Of a DNA stretch of 64,000 bases, positions 1 to 8,442 are shown in pieces. Every line of letters begins with the position of its first letter. Positions within the stretch are counted from its first letter, which is position 1. The stretch is from NCBI RefSeq assembly GCF_023094245.1, contig NZ_JALMEW010000001.1, positions 451,397 through 515,396 of the forward strand, in the 5' to 3' direction. Below the pieces are notes generated by a model. The model saw only the letters and a program-made list of their open reading frames with translations. It had not been told where the DNA came from and searched no databases. The stretch comes from Halomonas getboli. GTDB lineage: Bacteria; Pseudomonadota; Gammaproteobacteria; Pseudomonadales; Halomonadaceae. Position numbers and translations under genes: made by a program.

Positions 1-516
1 GCGCAGCAGCAGCTGGGCATCGCCCTGCGGATCGAAGGCGAAGACGGCGCTCGAGTGGGTGACGTCGTAGCCGCCGTTGGCGTCCTTCTCGCCGTAGGAA
101 TAGGTGATGCGATAGCGGTTGGTCAGGGTGTCGATCTGATCGGTCGTACCGGTCAGGCCGATGAACCGGGGCCCGAAGGCGTCGGCGTACTGTCCCATGA
201 CCTCGGGCGTGTCGCGGGCCGGATCGACCGAGACGAACAGCACCTGGACGTCGTCGCGGACCTCGTCGTCGAGCTGATGGGTGGCGGCCGAGAGCCGAGC
301 CAGCGTCGTCGGGCAGACGTCCGGGCAGTGGGTATAGCCGAAGTAGAGCAGCGTGGTCTTGCCGAGGTAATCCTCGGCATGCACCGTCTCACCGTTCGCG
401 TCGATCAGGGTGAAATCGAGCGCCGGCATGATCTCTGAGATGTCGGTGGTGCGCCAGTTCTGATCGCTGCAGCCGGCCAGCGTCAGGGCGGCCAGCAGCG
501 GCAGGACGGTTCTCAT
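1..516 (-). CDS. SCO1/SenC-family copper chaperone, lipoprotein (3' end cut by window edge)
   Basis: Membrane-anchored thioredoxin-fold protein that delivers copper to, or reduces, the CuA site of cytochrome c oxidase. The 172 visible codons begin with a lipoprotein signal (lipobox LAGC, Cys16). The metal/redox motif CPDVCP carries Cys64 and Cys68, and the third family ligand is a histidine in DVTHSS (His154). About 20-30 C-terminal residues should lie outside the window. It is the last visible gene of a minus-strand set whose upstream member encodes a PCuAC copper chaperone 35 bp away, the usual pairing for CuA assembly. The family call is firm; the exact role (Cu donor or thiol reductase) is inferred. 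Confidence 0.93.
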   Translation of the reverse strand, partial: MRTVLPLLAALTLAGCSDQNWRTTDISEIMPALDFTLIDANGETVHAEDYLGKTTLLYFGYTHCPDVCPTTLARLSAATHQLDDEVRDDVQVLFVSVDPARDTPEVMGQYADAFGPRFIGLTGTTDQIDTLTNRYRITYSYGEKDANGGYDVTHSSAVFAFDPQGDAQLLLR

Positions 517-551
517 GGAAGCTCTCACTCGATTTCTCACACGAACGTTCC

Positions 552-1019
552 CTACAGGGTGGCGGGGGAGACCACGTCGAAGGTCACGGGCAGCGCCGGG
601 GCGTCGGCGAACGTCAGGGTGACCTCGACCTTGTCGCCCACGGCGAGCGGCTGGGTGCGCTTCATGAACATCAGATGGTAGCCCTTGGGCGCGAAGGCCA
701 GGGTGTTACCCGGAGCGATGTCGAGCGAGGAGACCGCGTGCATGCTGGACATGCCGTCCTCGCTGACCGTCATGTGCAGCATCACGCTGCCATAGGCCTC
801 GCTGTCGGCGCCGGTCAGGGTGACGGTGTGGTCGCCGGCGTTGTGCAGCCGGAAATAGCCGGCGGCCGGCAGGTCGCCCGGCATCAGCCGCAGGCGCGCG
901 TCCGAGACGTCCAGGTCGCCGGCCTGTGCGCTGCCGGTGGCGATCATGGTGGCCAGCAGCCCCCAGGCCAGGCGGCGGGCAATGCGGCTCAGGCGGTCGG
1001 GATGTCGTGTGCTCGTCAT
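552..1019 (-). CDS. Periplasmic copper chaperone PCuAC (DUF461)
   Basis: 155-residue exported protein that binds Cu(I) and passes it to SCO or directly to the oxidase CuA centre. An N-terminal signal peptide ends near GSAQA (about residue 33). The signature H-x10-M-x21-H-x-M is exact: His82, Met93, His115, Met117. The chosen ATG gives a normal signal peptide; an open frame continues upstream but adds an Arg-rich, implausible leader. It sits between a small membrane protein (29 bp upstream) and SCO1 (35 bp downstream), so the three are probably one transcript. Confidence 0.93.
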   Translation of the reverse strand: MTSTRHPDRLSRIARRLAWGLLATMIATGSAQAGDLDVSDARLRLMPGDLPAAGYFRLHNAGDHTVTLTGADSEAYGSVMLHMTVSEDGMSSMHAVSSLDIAPGNTLAFAPKGYHLMFMKRTQPLAVGDKVEVTLTFADAPALPVTFDVVSPATL

Positions 1020-1048
1020 GCGAAACTCCGTGCGAAGCGCGCCGTCGG

Positions 1049-1387
1049 TCAGCAGACCGCCGACAGGTTGCAGTGCGACTGGTAGCGGCGCGAGGTGATG
1101 TCCAGGGTCAGTCGATGGCCGACGGTGTCGTAGAAGAAGGAGGCGTAGCCGTCCTCGGCGTCGTCCGTGCGGTAGAGGCCGCACACGCCGTAGCCGTACT
1201 GGACTTCCTGCAGGTGCTTGAGCTCGATCTTGCCGCTGGTGTCGAGCTCGGCCGCCAGGGCCCGGCGGATCTCGTCGTCGCGGCCGCGATCGGACAGCGC
1301 TTCGCCGCCGAAGATGAAGGCGGCCAGGGCCAGGATCGCGACCACTGGAATGGCCAGCAGGAAGAGGAAGGGGCGCTTGTGAGTCAT
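1049..1387 (-). CDS. Small signal-anchored protein of unknown function in the copper operon
   Basis: 112 residues, not recognised. A hydrophobic segment at about 5-27 looks like a signal anchor or uncleaved signal. The exported part has three cysteines (69, 106, 112), two of them close to the C-terminus, and several aromatic residues. It is the first gene of the run leading to PCuAC and SCO1, which suggests a part in oxidase or copper assembly; that is inference from position only. The start at THKRPF was preferred because the upstream extension contains no signal-like sequence. Confidence 0.75.
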   Translation of the reverse strand: MTHKRPFLFLLAIPVVAILALAAFIFGGEALSDRGRDDEIRRALAAELDTSGKIELKHLQEVQYGYGVCGLYRTDDAEDGYASFFYDTVGHRLTLDITSRRYQSHCNLSAVC

Positions 1388-1489
1388 GCGAGCGATTCTA
1401 TGTTGCCCCCGAGGGGCGGACAAGCCGCGTCGGATGGCGGGAGCCGCGGCATTTGGCCGCGGGGGCTGGCGCGTCGCCAGCGGGCCGCG

Positions 1490-2581
1490 TCAGGCCTGAC
1501 GCTGGTCGCCGTCGTCGTCCGCCTCGGGATAGGCGAGCGGCGAGAAGGTGTCGTCGAAGACGGCGTCCAGATCGAAGGTGGAGCGTTGGCCGATGGCGTC
1601 GAAGTGTTCCTCGAGCCAGCGGTCGGCCCAGGCGCGGCCCTGGTCGTGCAGCCGCGAGATGAACTCCCATTCGGCGTTCATCTTGCTCGAGGCGCTGAGC
1701 TCCTGGACGTCCTGCTCGGCGTGGATCAGGTGCAGGCGCATGGCACGCACGCGCTCGAGCTCCAGGCCCTCGACCTCGATCAGACGCTGGAGCAGCTGGA
1801 TGCTGCGCAGTTCCTTGACCAGGCTCGAGTTGAAGGTGATCTCGTTGACCCGGTTGATGATCTCGCGGGCGCTGTCGGGCAGCTTGCGGCGCACCAGTGG
1901 GTTGACCTGGACCACGACGAGGTCGCTGCAGCCGCGGCTGTCGACCAGCGGATAGAGCGCCGGGTTGCCGCTGAAGCCGCCATCCCAGTAGGCCTCGCCG
2001 GCGATTTCCACGGCGGGAAACAGCGTGGGCAGGCAGGCCGAGGCCATCAGCGCGTCCAGCGTGAGGTGGGGCTGGCGGAAGATCGTCGCCCGGCCAGTGC
2101 GCACGTTGGTGGCGTTGACGAAGACCTTGACCTGGCCGCAGGCGTTGACCCGCTCGAAGTCGACCTGCTCCTCGACCAGGTCGCGCAGCGGGTTGATGCC
2201 GAGCGGGTTGAGCCGTGCCGGATCGACCAGCCGGGTCAGCCCCTCCATGAACAGGTAGCCCGGCGAGTGATCGAGACTGTCGTTGCCCACCAGCCGGTCC
2301 CAGAAGGTGCGGCGCAGTGGCGAGAATCGTGACAGGCGGCTGACCGCCTGCCAGAAGTCGCGTAGTGCCTCGCGGGCGCCGTCGCGGCCGTTGCGGTGCA
2401 GGCCGTCGGCGAGCATCACGGCGTTCATGGCCCCGGCGCTGGTGCCGCTGATGGCATCGATCTCGAGGCGCTCGTCCTCCAGCAGGCGGTCGAGCACGCC
2501 CCAGGTCAGGGCCCCATGGGAGCCGCCGCCCTGCAGGGCCAGGTCGATGCGCTTGCGTGTCGTCGGGGTGGCGTTCGCCAT
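1490..2581 (-). CDS. Patatin-like phospholipase
   Basis: 363-residue predicted lipid acyl hydrolase with a Ser-Asp dyad. The oxyanion loop GGGSHG is at 18-23, the nucleophile elbow GTSAG at 46-50 (Ser48), and the second catalytic motif DGG at 200-202 (Asp200). There is no clear signal peptide, so it is probably cytosolic or an effector-type enzyme. The C-terminal third (about 240-360) is charged and helical. The neighbours do not suggest a pathway. The substrate is unknown; family membership is clear. Confidence 0.9.
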   Translation of the reverse strand: MANATPTTRKRIDLALQGGGSHGALTWGVLDRLLEDERLEIDAISGTSAGAMNAVMLADGLHRNGRDGAREALRDFWQAVSRLSRFSPLRRTFWDRLVGNDSLDHSPGYLFMEGLTRLVDPARLNPLGINPLRDLVEEQVDFERVNACGQVKVFVNATNVRTGRATIFRQPHLTLDALMASACLPTLFPAVEIAGEAYWDGGFSGNPALYPLVDSRGCSDLVVVQVNPLVRRKLPDSAREIINRVNEITFNSSLVKELRSIQLLQRLIEVEGLELERVRAMRLHLIHAEQDVQELSASSKMNAEWEFISRLHDQGRAWADRWLEEHFDAIGQRSTFDLDAVFDDTFSPLAYPEADDDGDQRQA

Positions 2582-2672
2582 GTCTGTCGCCTCCGCTCTC
2601 GCTCAACGATGTTGCGGCGCAGTATAGGCGGCCACGGCGTTGACTGCCGGCGGAGCGTCGTCGCGGTGGCGG

Positions 2673-3374
2673 CTACGTCGCCCGGCGGGCCGTTCGGGCC
2701 TTGAGACGCGGCAGCAGGCGCTGTTTCCACAGCCGCTGCAGAGCGCGGATCCAGCGCGGCTTGCGTCCCAGGCGCTGCTCTTCCTCGGTCAGCGGCTGCC
2801 CGGTCAGCCGCTGCTTCAGCTTGAGCACGCTGGAGAGATCGCTGCGGCGCATCGGCCGCAGCAGGAAGCGCAGTGCCCGGCCGCCCGGCAGGCGCAGGGC
2901 CGAGGCGAAATCGATCAGCACCACGCGTCCGCGGGTGACGATGATGTTGGAGCCGCGCACGTCGTTGTGGACGATCGAGGCGGCGTGCAGCGACGTCAGC
3001 GCCGCCATCAGCTGGCCGAACTCGAGCGGGACGCCGGCGCTCATGGCGTCGCTGAGCATCTCGCCGGGCACGTATTCCATCAGCAGGGTCAGCTTGCCGA
3101 GATGGCCGACCAGCCTGGGGGAGTGGGGCCAGTCGCGCAGACGTTCCAGCATGCGCGATTCGCGGCGCAACAGCAGGCGCGCGGGCAGGGCCAGCCAGGT
3201 GCCGGCATAGCGCCGGTAATCCTTGAGTACCACCGGCTGGCCCTCATGGGCGGTCAGCACCACGTCGGCCTTGAGCAGCCCTTCACCGCGCTGCAGTAGG
3301 CGTGGGGCGTCGGGAGGCGGCGTAGGGAGCGTCGCCGGCTGATACAGGGAGTCGAGATCGGAGAAAGCGCCCAT
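2673..3374 (-). CDS. Small serine/threonine-kinase-like protein (RIO/LPS-kinase type)
   Basis: 233 residues with a minimal kinase core. The ATP-binding lysine is probably Lys51 (VVLKDY), the catalytic loop is VHNDVRGSN (Asp138, Asn143), and the metal-binding Asp155 lies in LIDFAS. The loop resembles RIO and Kdo/LPS kinases more than eukaryotic-type HRD kinases. The C-terminus is rich in Arg and Lys. It is preceded by a strikingly AT-rich stretch (about 3383-3440) that probably holds its promoter. The substrate could be lipid, sugar or protein; the sequence does not decide. Confidence 0.75.
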   Translation of the reverse strand: MGAFSDLDSLYQPATLPTPPPDAPRLLQRGEGLLKADVVLTAHEGQPVVLKDYRRYAGTWLALPARLLLRRESRMLERLRDWPHSPRLVGHLGKLTLLMEYVPGEMLSDAMSAGVPLEFGQLMAALTSLHAASIVHNDVRGSNIIVTRGRVVLIDFASALRLPGGRALRFLLRPMRRSDLSSVLKLKQRLTGQPLTEEEQRLGRKPRWIRALQRLWKQRLLPRLKARTARRAT

Positions 3375-3554
3375 GAGGCTGGCCTTAACGTTTCTATTAA
3401 ACTAATTAGATAACTAATGTTAAGTTTATGATAAGAAAACGCCGTTTGCCAAGGCGTGATGTCGCACCCCGTCGACAGAAAGGCGGCGTGACAGCGACAG
3501 CAAAGGAGAGACACCGGCAAGGGCGGGAAGGGGCCAGGTCTGAGTGGCTGGGGC

Positions 3555-3596
3555 AAAACGACCGAGCCCATCGGCCAGGCGGCGCGATGGGCTCGG
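3555..3596 (-). terminator. Candidate intrinsic terminator downstream of the symporter gene
   Basis: A perfect 12-bp inverted repeat (3562-3573 with 3585-3596, 11-nt loop) is followed on the minus strand by TCGTTTTG. It is the second hairpin after the symporter stop codon at 3657. The rest of the 3375-3656 gap holds only another hairpin and the AT-rich promoter zone of the kinase gene. Confidence 0.6.
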
Positions 3597-3606
3597 AAAC
3601 GTGCCG

Positions 3607-3641
3607 GTGGCGCCGCGGGTCCCGGAGAACCGCGGCGCCAC
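3607..3641 (-). terminator. GC-rich hairpin just after the symporter stop
   Basis: Perfect 12-bp stem (3607-3618 with 3630-3641) and 11-nt loop, 16 bp after the stop codon. Only a weak T-run follows on the minus strand, so it may act together with the hairpin at 3562-3596. Confidence 0.5.
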
Positions 3642-3656
3642 GTCGTCAGGGGAGCG

Positions 3657-5399
3657 TCAGCTCTGCAGCGCCGTCGCCTGGCGGCCGTCCTGGCGGCGGC
3701 TGCGTACCACGAGGTAGCCCACGGCGCCGGCGATGACCAGCATGCCGCCGCAGCCGATGGCCAGGGCGTAGGCGCCGGTGACCGCGGACTCGGCGATGCC
3801 GAAGCGCCCGGCCAGCTCGTCCAGGGTGTCGGCGTACTGGCGCCACAGGAAGGCGCCGACGCCGACGCCCGCCAGCATGGTGAACACGGCGACGCCGCGG
3901 GAGCCGGCGGTCCAGCCGGCGGGCTCGTGCTCGTCGGCGCGATGCAGGAAGGCCCGATAGTCGCGTTCGGCCTGGCTGACGCGGGTCAGCGACGAGGCCA
4001 CGGTGATCGCCACCAGCGCCATCAGGGTGCTGAGCAGCACGGGGTGCAGGTAGGTCGGCAGTTCGAGCCACTCGGCCTGGACCATCAGCGACAGGATGAG
4101 ATTGCCGACGAAGCCCACCGTCAGGCCCCAGCCGGCGCCGGCGGCGGTGATCCGGCGGCTCCAGATGCTCATCAGCGCCACCGGGCCCCAGGAAGAGGCG
4201 AACAGGGTGGCGGCGAACCACACCACGGCCATCACCGCCGGCGGCTGGAACAGCGCCAGGATCAGGGCGATCAGGCCGGCGCCCAGCACCGCGAACCGGC
4301 TGGTACGCATGGCCGCGGCCTCGCTGCTGTTGGCCGGCATGATGTCGTTGGAGATGCTGAAGCCGATGATCGACAGGAAGGTCGAGCAGGAGGACAGGCC
4401 GGCGGCGAAGACGCCGGTCAGGATCACCACGCCGAGCCAGGTCGGCAGCACGTTGAGCGCCGCCCACACCATGGCGCGTTCGCCGTTCAGGGTCGGGTCG
4501 TAGAGGTTGATCGCCGCGCCGGTCATCATCATCAGGGCGTAGAACACCGCCAGCGACACCGCGGTGAGCATGGCCGAGCGCATCACCACGTGCTCGTTGC
4601 GCGCCATCAGGTAGCGGCTGGACTGCCAGGGGCTCGCCGCCAGCACGGCGGCCCATACCAGACCCAGGGTCAGGCCCCAGGTCAGCGCCTCGCCCGGGGT
4701 GGCGAAGGTCGCGTCGTCGCCCTGCAGCATGCCGTGCCACAGCGCGATGCCGGGCTTGTCGCCCTGGGCCAGCAGCCCCTCGACCACGCCGTGCCAGCCG
4801 CCCAGGTCCTGGATGATGTAGAGCGAGCCGCCCAGCGCCGCGACGGAGAAGATCACGAACATGACCGTATCGGTCAGCATCACGCCCGGCGAGCCGGAGT
4901 AGAGGATGAAGCCGGTGTAGGTCAGCCAGACCAGCACCAGGCCGACCCAGTAGGGCAGGCCGGTAAGCTCCTGGAACATGATGCCGGCGCCCTGCATCAC
5001 GCCCAGCAGGTAGGCGCCCAGGCCGAGCACCGTGGTCAGGCCGGCGATCCGCTGTACGCGCTTGGAGGCGAAGCGCTTGCCGAAGAACTCCGGCACGGTC
5101 AGCGCACCGCTGCGGCGCAGGTAGCGGCCGAAGGCCAGTGCGCCCAGCAGGCATCCGGAAGTGCTGATGGCGGCGAAAATCAGCATCACGAAGGGATAGC
5201 CCTGGTAGGCGAAGCCGGTCTCGCCGAGAAAGGCGCTGGTACTGAGGTAGCTGGCGACCAGGGTGCCGAGGATGAGGAAGGTGGGGGCGTTGCGTCCGGC
5301 GACTAGATAGTCGTCGAGATGCTGCACCCGTCGCCCGGCCAGATGGCCGATGACGAAGTAGCCGATCAGGCTCAGCAGGATGGCGCTGGTATAAACCAT
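3657..5399 (-). CDS. Sodium:solute symporter family (SSS/SLC5) permease
   Basis: 580-residue polytopic inner-membrane protein with about 13 hydrophobic segments. The SSS core is visible: the N-terminal DDYLVAGRNAP, the first helices with SYLSTSAFLGETGF, and the later GVFAAGLSSCSTFLSIIGFS segment that corresponds to the sodium-site helix of the LeuT fold. A charged loop lies around 490-505 before the last helices. No histidine-kinase or other extra domain is attached. The substrate cannot be read from sequence. Downstream it ends in two hairpins; upstream are a NYN protein and a racemase-family enzyme, so uptake of a related acid or imino acid is possible but speculative. Confidence 0.9.
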   Translation of the reverse strand: MVYTSAILLSLIGYFVIGHLAGRRVQHLDDYLVAGRNAPTFLILGTLVASYLSTSAFLGETGFAYQGYPFVMLIFAAISTSGCLLGALAFGRYLRRSGALTVPEFFGKRFASKRVQRIAGLTTVLGLGAYLLGVMQGAGIMFQELTGLPYWVGLVLVWLTYTGFILYSGSPGVMLTDTVMFVIFSVAALGGSLYIIQDLGGWHGVVEGLLAQGDKPGIALWHGMLQGDDATFATPGEALTWGLTLGLVWAAVLAASPWQSSRYLMARNEHVVMRSAMLTAVSLAVFYALMMMTGAAINLYDPTLNGERAMVWAALNVLPTWLGVVILTGVFAAGLSSCSTFLSIIGFSISNDIMPANSSEAAAMRTSRFAVLGAGLIALILALFQPPAVMAVVWFAATLFASSWGPVALMSIWSRRITAAGAGWGLTVGFVGNLILSLMVQAEWLELPTYLHPVLLSTLMALVAITVASSLTRVSQAERDYRAFLHRADEHEPAGWTAGSRGVAVFTMLAGVGVGAFLWRQYADTLDELAGRFGIAESAVTGAYALAIGCGGMLVIAGAVGYLVVRSRRQDGRQATALQS

Positions 5400-5523
5400 G
5401 GGTGGGAACCGTGTGTTGTCGAATTGTGCCGCCTTATGATGCGGTTCCGCCCGAGGGAGAGCGTTCTCGCAGCGTCATGATACAGAGCCAATGCGACATG
5501 GTCCGTGCTTTGTTATCGCCGCC

Positions 5524-6012
5524 TCAGCGAGAGGCGTTGCTCATCAGCAGCGTGCCTTCGACGGGGACGAAGCGGTCGGCCGAGCGGATCAGGGCGTCGG
5601 CGGTGTAGGCGGGCACGCCGTACACTTCCACCTCGACGCCGAAGCGCTCGCGCAGCCTGTCGACCAGCGGCGCGAAGTCGCCGTCGCCGGAGATCAGCAC
5701 CACCACGTCGGCCTCACTGGCGCAGTCGATGGCGTCCAGGGTGATGCCCACGTCCCAGTCGCCCTTGGCCGAGCCGTCGGCGCGCCGGATCAGGGGCTTG
5801 AGCTTCACCTCGAAGCCGATGGCGCGAAGGATGTTCTGGAACTGGCGCTGCTTCTCGTCGCCGCGGTCGATGGCGTAGGCGAGGGCGCGGCTCACCCGGC
5901 GTCCGTCGGTGGCGCGGGCCCAGAGGGCGTTGTAGTCGACGTTGCGCCCGTGGGCCTGGCGGCTGGTGTAGTAGAGGTTCTGGACGTCGAGCAGGATCAG
6001 GGCCGTGGGCAT
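5524..6012 (-). CDS. NYN-domain (LabA/DUF88-type) protein, putative nuclease
   Basis: 162 residues, a single PIN-like NYN domain expected to cleave RNA with metal-bound aspartates. Acidic positions typical of the fold are seen: Asp9 in LLDVQN, Asp85/Asp87 in KGDWDVG, and Asp110/Asp112 in SGDGDFAPL. There is no OST-HTH domain. The gene stands alone: 89 bp and a hairpin separate it from the racemase-family gene upstream, and 124 bp from the symporter downstream. The RNA target is unknown. Confidence 0.88.
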   Translation of the reverse strand: MPTALILLDVQNLYYTSRQAHGRNVDYNALWARATDGRRVSRALAYAIDRGDEKQRQFQNILRAIGFEVKLKPLIRRADGSAKGDWDVGITLDAIDCASEADVVVLISGDGDFAPLVDRLRERFGVEVEVYGVPAYTADALIRSADRFVPVEGTLLMSNASR

Positions 6013-6074
6013 GCGGGGTCTCGAGGTGCGTGGCCGGGCCCGACATGGCGACGGCGCCCGGCACGGGAAAGGCA

Positions 6075-6094
6075 GCGCCGGCCGGGGCCGGCGC
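6075..6094 (-). terminator. Compact GC hairpin after the racemase-family gene
   Basis: A 9-bp inverted repeat (6075-6083 with 6086-6094) lies immediately after the stop at 6102 and is followed on the minus strand by CTTTCCC. It is a possible weak terminator separating this operon from the NYN gene. Confidence 0.4.
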
Positions 6095-6101
6095 GAGAGG
6101 G

Positions 6102-7154
6102 TCAGGCGCTGGTATCGTGCCAGGCGCTGAGGATGTGATAGAGGCTGTTGTCATCCACCATCGGGTCGTCCGGATTGACGACGATATCGGAGTGGGCCAG
6201 CACGAAGGCCTTGCCGGTGATGGTGTTCTCGACCACCGTCTGGTCGCCTTCCTGGCGGGTGCCGGTGAACTGGCCGATGAAGCCGGTCTCGCGCAGCGAG
6301 ACGGTCTCGAGCTTGTCGCCGGGCCGGATGCGGCCCTCGTGATGCATCAGCGCCAGGCGCGCCGAGGTGCCGGTGCCGGTGGTGCTGCGGCAGATCACGC
6401 CGGGATGCACGTAGGTGGTGGAGCGCGAACGGTAGAAGCCGTCGGCGACTTCCGTCATCGGGCCCATGAAGTGCAGGAAGGGCAGCGGGCCCACGTCGCC
6501 GAGGGTGTAGTGGGTAAAGCCGCGCTCGGCCTGCAGCGCCTCGACGATCTTGTAGGCGCAGTCGGACAGCGCGCGCTCTTCCTCGCGCACCAGCGAGAAG
6601 CCGAGCTCGGTGGCGTCCACCAGGGCGTAGAAGCCGCCGCTGTAGGCCACGCTGTAGGTGACCTCGCCGATGCCCGGGACGTGAATCGTCTCACGGTAGG
6701 TGTCGATATAGCTCGGCAGCCCCTCGCAGGTGATGGCCTCGACCACGTCGTTCTCGACCAGCGCCTCGATCTGCACGCGCCCGGCGGGCGACTCCAGCAC
6801 GAACTGCTGTCGCCCCTCGCGCTTGGGCACCAGGCCGGCTTCGAGCACGGCGGTGGCGGTGCAGATGGTGTTGGAGCCGGAATAGATCGGGTAGCCCATC
6901 ACCTCCATGATGATGTAGCCGGCCGCGGCCTCCGGGTCGCTGGGCGGCACGATCAGGTCCACCGACATTTCGGGAATGCCGTAGGGCTCGTCGAGCAGCA
7001 GCGTGCGCAGGCCGTCGGCGCTGTCGCGCAGGTAGTGCATCTGGTCGCGCACCGAAGCGCCGGGCAGCGGGGCGATGCCGCCGAGCACGATGCGGCTGAC
7101 GTCGCCGCCGGCGTGGGTGTCCATCAGCCGCAGGGTCAGTTCGGGCTTGCTCAT
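6102..7154 (-). CDS. Proline racemase superfamily enzyme with Ser/Thr at the two catalytic Cys positions
   Basis: 350 residues of the proline racemase / hydroxyproline epimerase / trans-3-hydroxyproline dehydratase superfamily. The N-terminal MDTHAGGDVSRIV and the late GTGTSARLAL are typical. At the first catalytic position, where racemases have CGH, this protein has Ser92 in YSGSNTI. At the second, where racemases have PCGTG, it has Thr259 in STTGTGTS. The His partner of the first motif is also replaced (Ser94). Classical two-cysteine racemisation is therefore unlikely, and dehydratase, isomerase or other lyase chemistry is possible. Its start overlaps the stop of the upstream MDR oxidoreductase (ATGA), implying coupled translation. 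Confidence 0.88.
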   Translation of the reverse strand: MSKPELTLRLMDTHAGGDVSRIVLGGIAPLPGASVRDQMHYLRDSADGLRTLLLDEPYGIPEMSVDLIVPPSDPEAAAGYIIMEVMGYPIYSGSNTICTATAVLEAGLVPKREGRQQFVLESPAGRVQIEALVENDVVEAITCEGLPSYIDTYRETIHVPGIGEVTYSVAYSGGFYALVDATELGFSLVREEERALSDCAYKIVEALQAERGFTHYTLGDVGPLPFLHFMGPMTEVADGFYRSRSTTYVHPGVICRSTTGTGTSARLALMHHEGRIRPGDKLETVSLRETGFIGQFTGTRQEGDQTVVENTITGKAFVLAHSDIVVNPDDPMVDDNSLYHILSAWHDTSA

Positions 7155-8326
7155 TGTGTTCCCTCGAGGGCGAAGGGCGCGCCGTGCTCGTCCCATTCGG
7201 CGTCGGGGACGATCACGATCTTGCCCAGATAGTGACTGCCGCGATGGACGAAGTAGCGCTCCGCCGCGTGCAGATCGGAGAGCCTGAAGGCGGCGTGCAG
7301 CACCGGCTTGAGCTGGCCGCCACGAATCCATTCCACCAGCTGCTCGGCCTCCTCCCGGGTGCCGTGGGAGACGCCGAAGATCTGCACCTGGTAAAGGTAG
7401 ATGCGGGTCCACATGATCTCGCTGACGTTGCCGCCGCTGGCCCCGGCGATGGACAGCCGCGGGTAGGTCGAGCGGACCGACATGTCGAAGATCATGGCGT
7501 CGATGAAGCGGTCGGTCATCTCGCCGCCGACCAGGTCCATCACCGCGTCGAGCGGCGCGCCGCCGGTCACCGCCTTCACCCGCTCCTCGAAATCGCTCAT
7601 GTCGGAGCGGTCGAGCACCGCCTCGGCGCCGAGCTCGAGCAGGGCGTCGGCCTTGTCGGGCTGGCTCAGGGCGTAGGGTATGGCGCCGACGACGCGGCAC
7701 AGCTGGATCAGGGCGGTGCCCACGCCGCCGCTGGCGCCGGTGACCAGCACGCGCTCGCCGGCCGTCACGTTGGCCGCCGTCATCATGTGGTAGGCGGTCT
7801 GATAGGAGCACATGCCCATGGCCGCCAGCTCGGCGTCGGCCAGTTCGGGGTTCGCCACGTGGTGGAACTGGTCCGAGGGCACGGCGACGTATTCGGCGAA
7901 GCCGCCGTCGGCGCCGTGGCCGTAGTAGTCCGGCGTCAGGTTGATGTCGCGGCGGGCGTCGGCGTAGAGGTTGAAGTCGAGCAGGCCGCGCTCGCCCAGC
8001 CGCGAGGCGTCGACGCCGTCGCCCACGGCAACCACCCGGCCCACGATGTCGGCGCCCTGGATGCGCGGGAAGGTCAGCGTCGGGGAACCGCCCATGGCGA
8101 ACGAGGTCACGTCGCCCTGGTCCTTGGTCGGGTAGAGGCCCTCGCGGGCCTTGCGGTCGGTGTTGTTCTTGGCCGTGGCGGTGACCTTGACCAGCACCTC
8201 GCCGGCGCCGGGGCGTGGCGTGGGCACGGTCTCGTCATAGACCAGCTGGTCCACGTCGCCGTGGCCGACCAGTCGCATGGCGGCCATGGTGGCAGGGACG
8301 GTGTCGGGCAGGGGCGCTGCGCCCAT
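7151..8326 (-). CDS. Zinc-independent MDR-superfamily oxidoreductase (quinone-reductase-like)
   Basis: 391-residue NAD(P)H-dependent alcohol dehydrogenase/quinone oxidoreductase family protein. The GroES-like N-terminal half contains FPRIQGADIVGRVVAVG, and the Rossmann half has the dinucleotide motif VTGASGGVGTALIQ. The usual cysteine quartet of structural zinc is absent. The ATG at 8326 was chosen because GAGGAG lies 7 nt before it. The 3' end overlaps the racemase-family gene by four bases, so the two enzymes probably act on the same metabolite. The substrate is unknown. Confidence 0.88.
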   Translation of the reverse strand: MGAAPLPDTVPATMAAMRLVGHGDVDQLVYDETVPTPRPGAGEVLVKVTATAKNNTDRKAREGLYPTKDQGDVTSFAMGGSPTLTFPRIQGADIVGRVVAVGDGVDASRLGERGLLDFNLYADARRDINLTPDYYGHGADGGFAEYVAVPSDQFHHVANPELADAELAAMGMCSYQTAYHMMTAANVTAGERVLVTGASGGVGTALIQLCRVVGAIPYALSQPDKADALLELGAEAVLDRSDMSDFEERVKAVTGGAPLDAVMDLVGGEMTDRFIDAMIFDMSVRSTYPRLSIAGASGGNVSEIMWTRIYLYQVQIFGVSHGTREEAEQLVEWIRGGQLKPVLHAAFRLSDLHAAERYFVHRGSHYLGKIVIVPDAEWDEHGAPFALEGTQ

Positions 8327-8442
8327 CGGCTTGCTCCTCGTGTCGGGTGGATATCCCGTGACGATAGCAAAGTCGCGGGGGCGCTCCATCCGCGGTTTTT
8401 TCCGATTTCGGGCGACGCGATGGGGGATTTTTTCGGTGGTGT

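Noticed and set aside
926-2332. 468-codon plus-strand frame opposite PCuAC and patatin genes
   Set aside because: The opposite strand encodes proteins with intact catalytic motifs; this frame has no ribosome site or domain.
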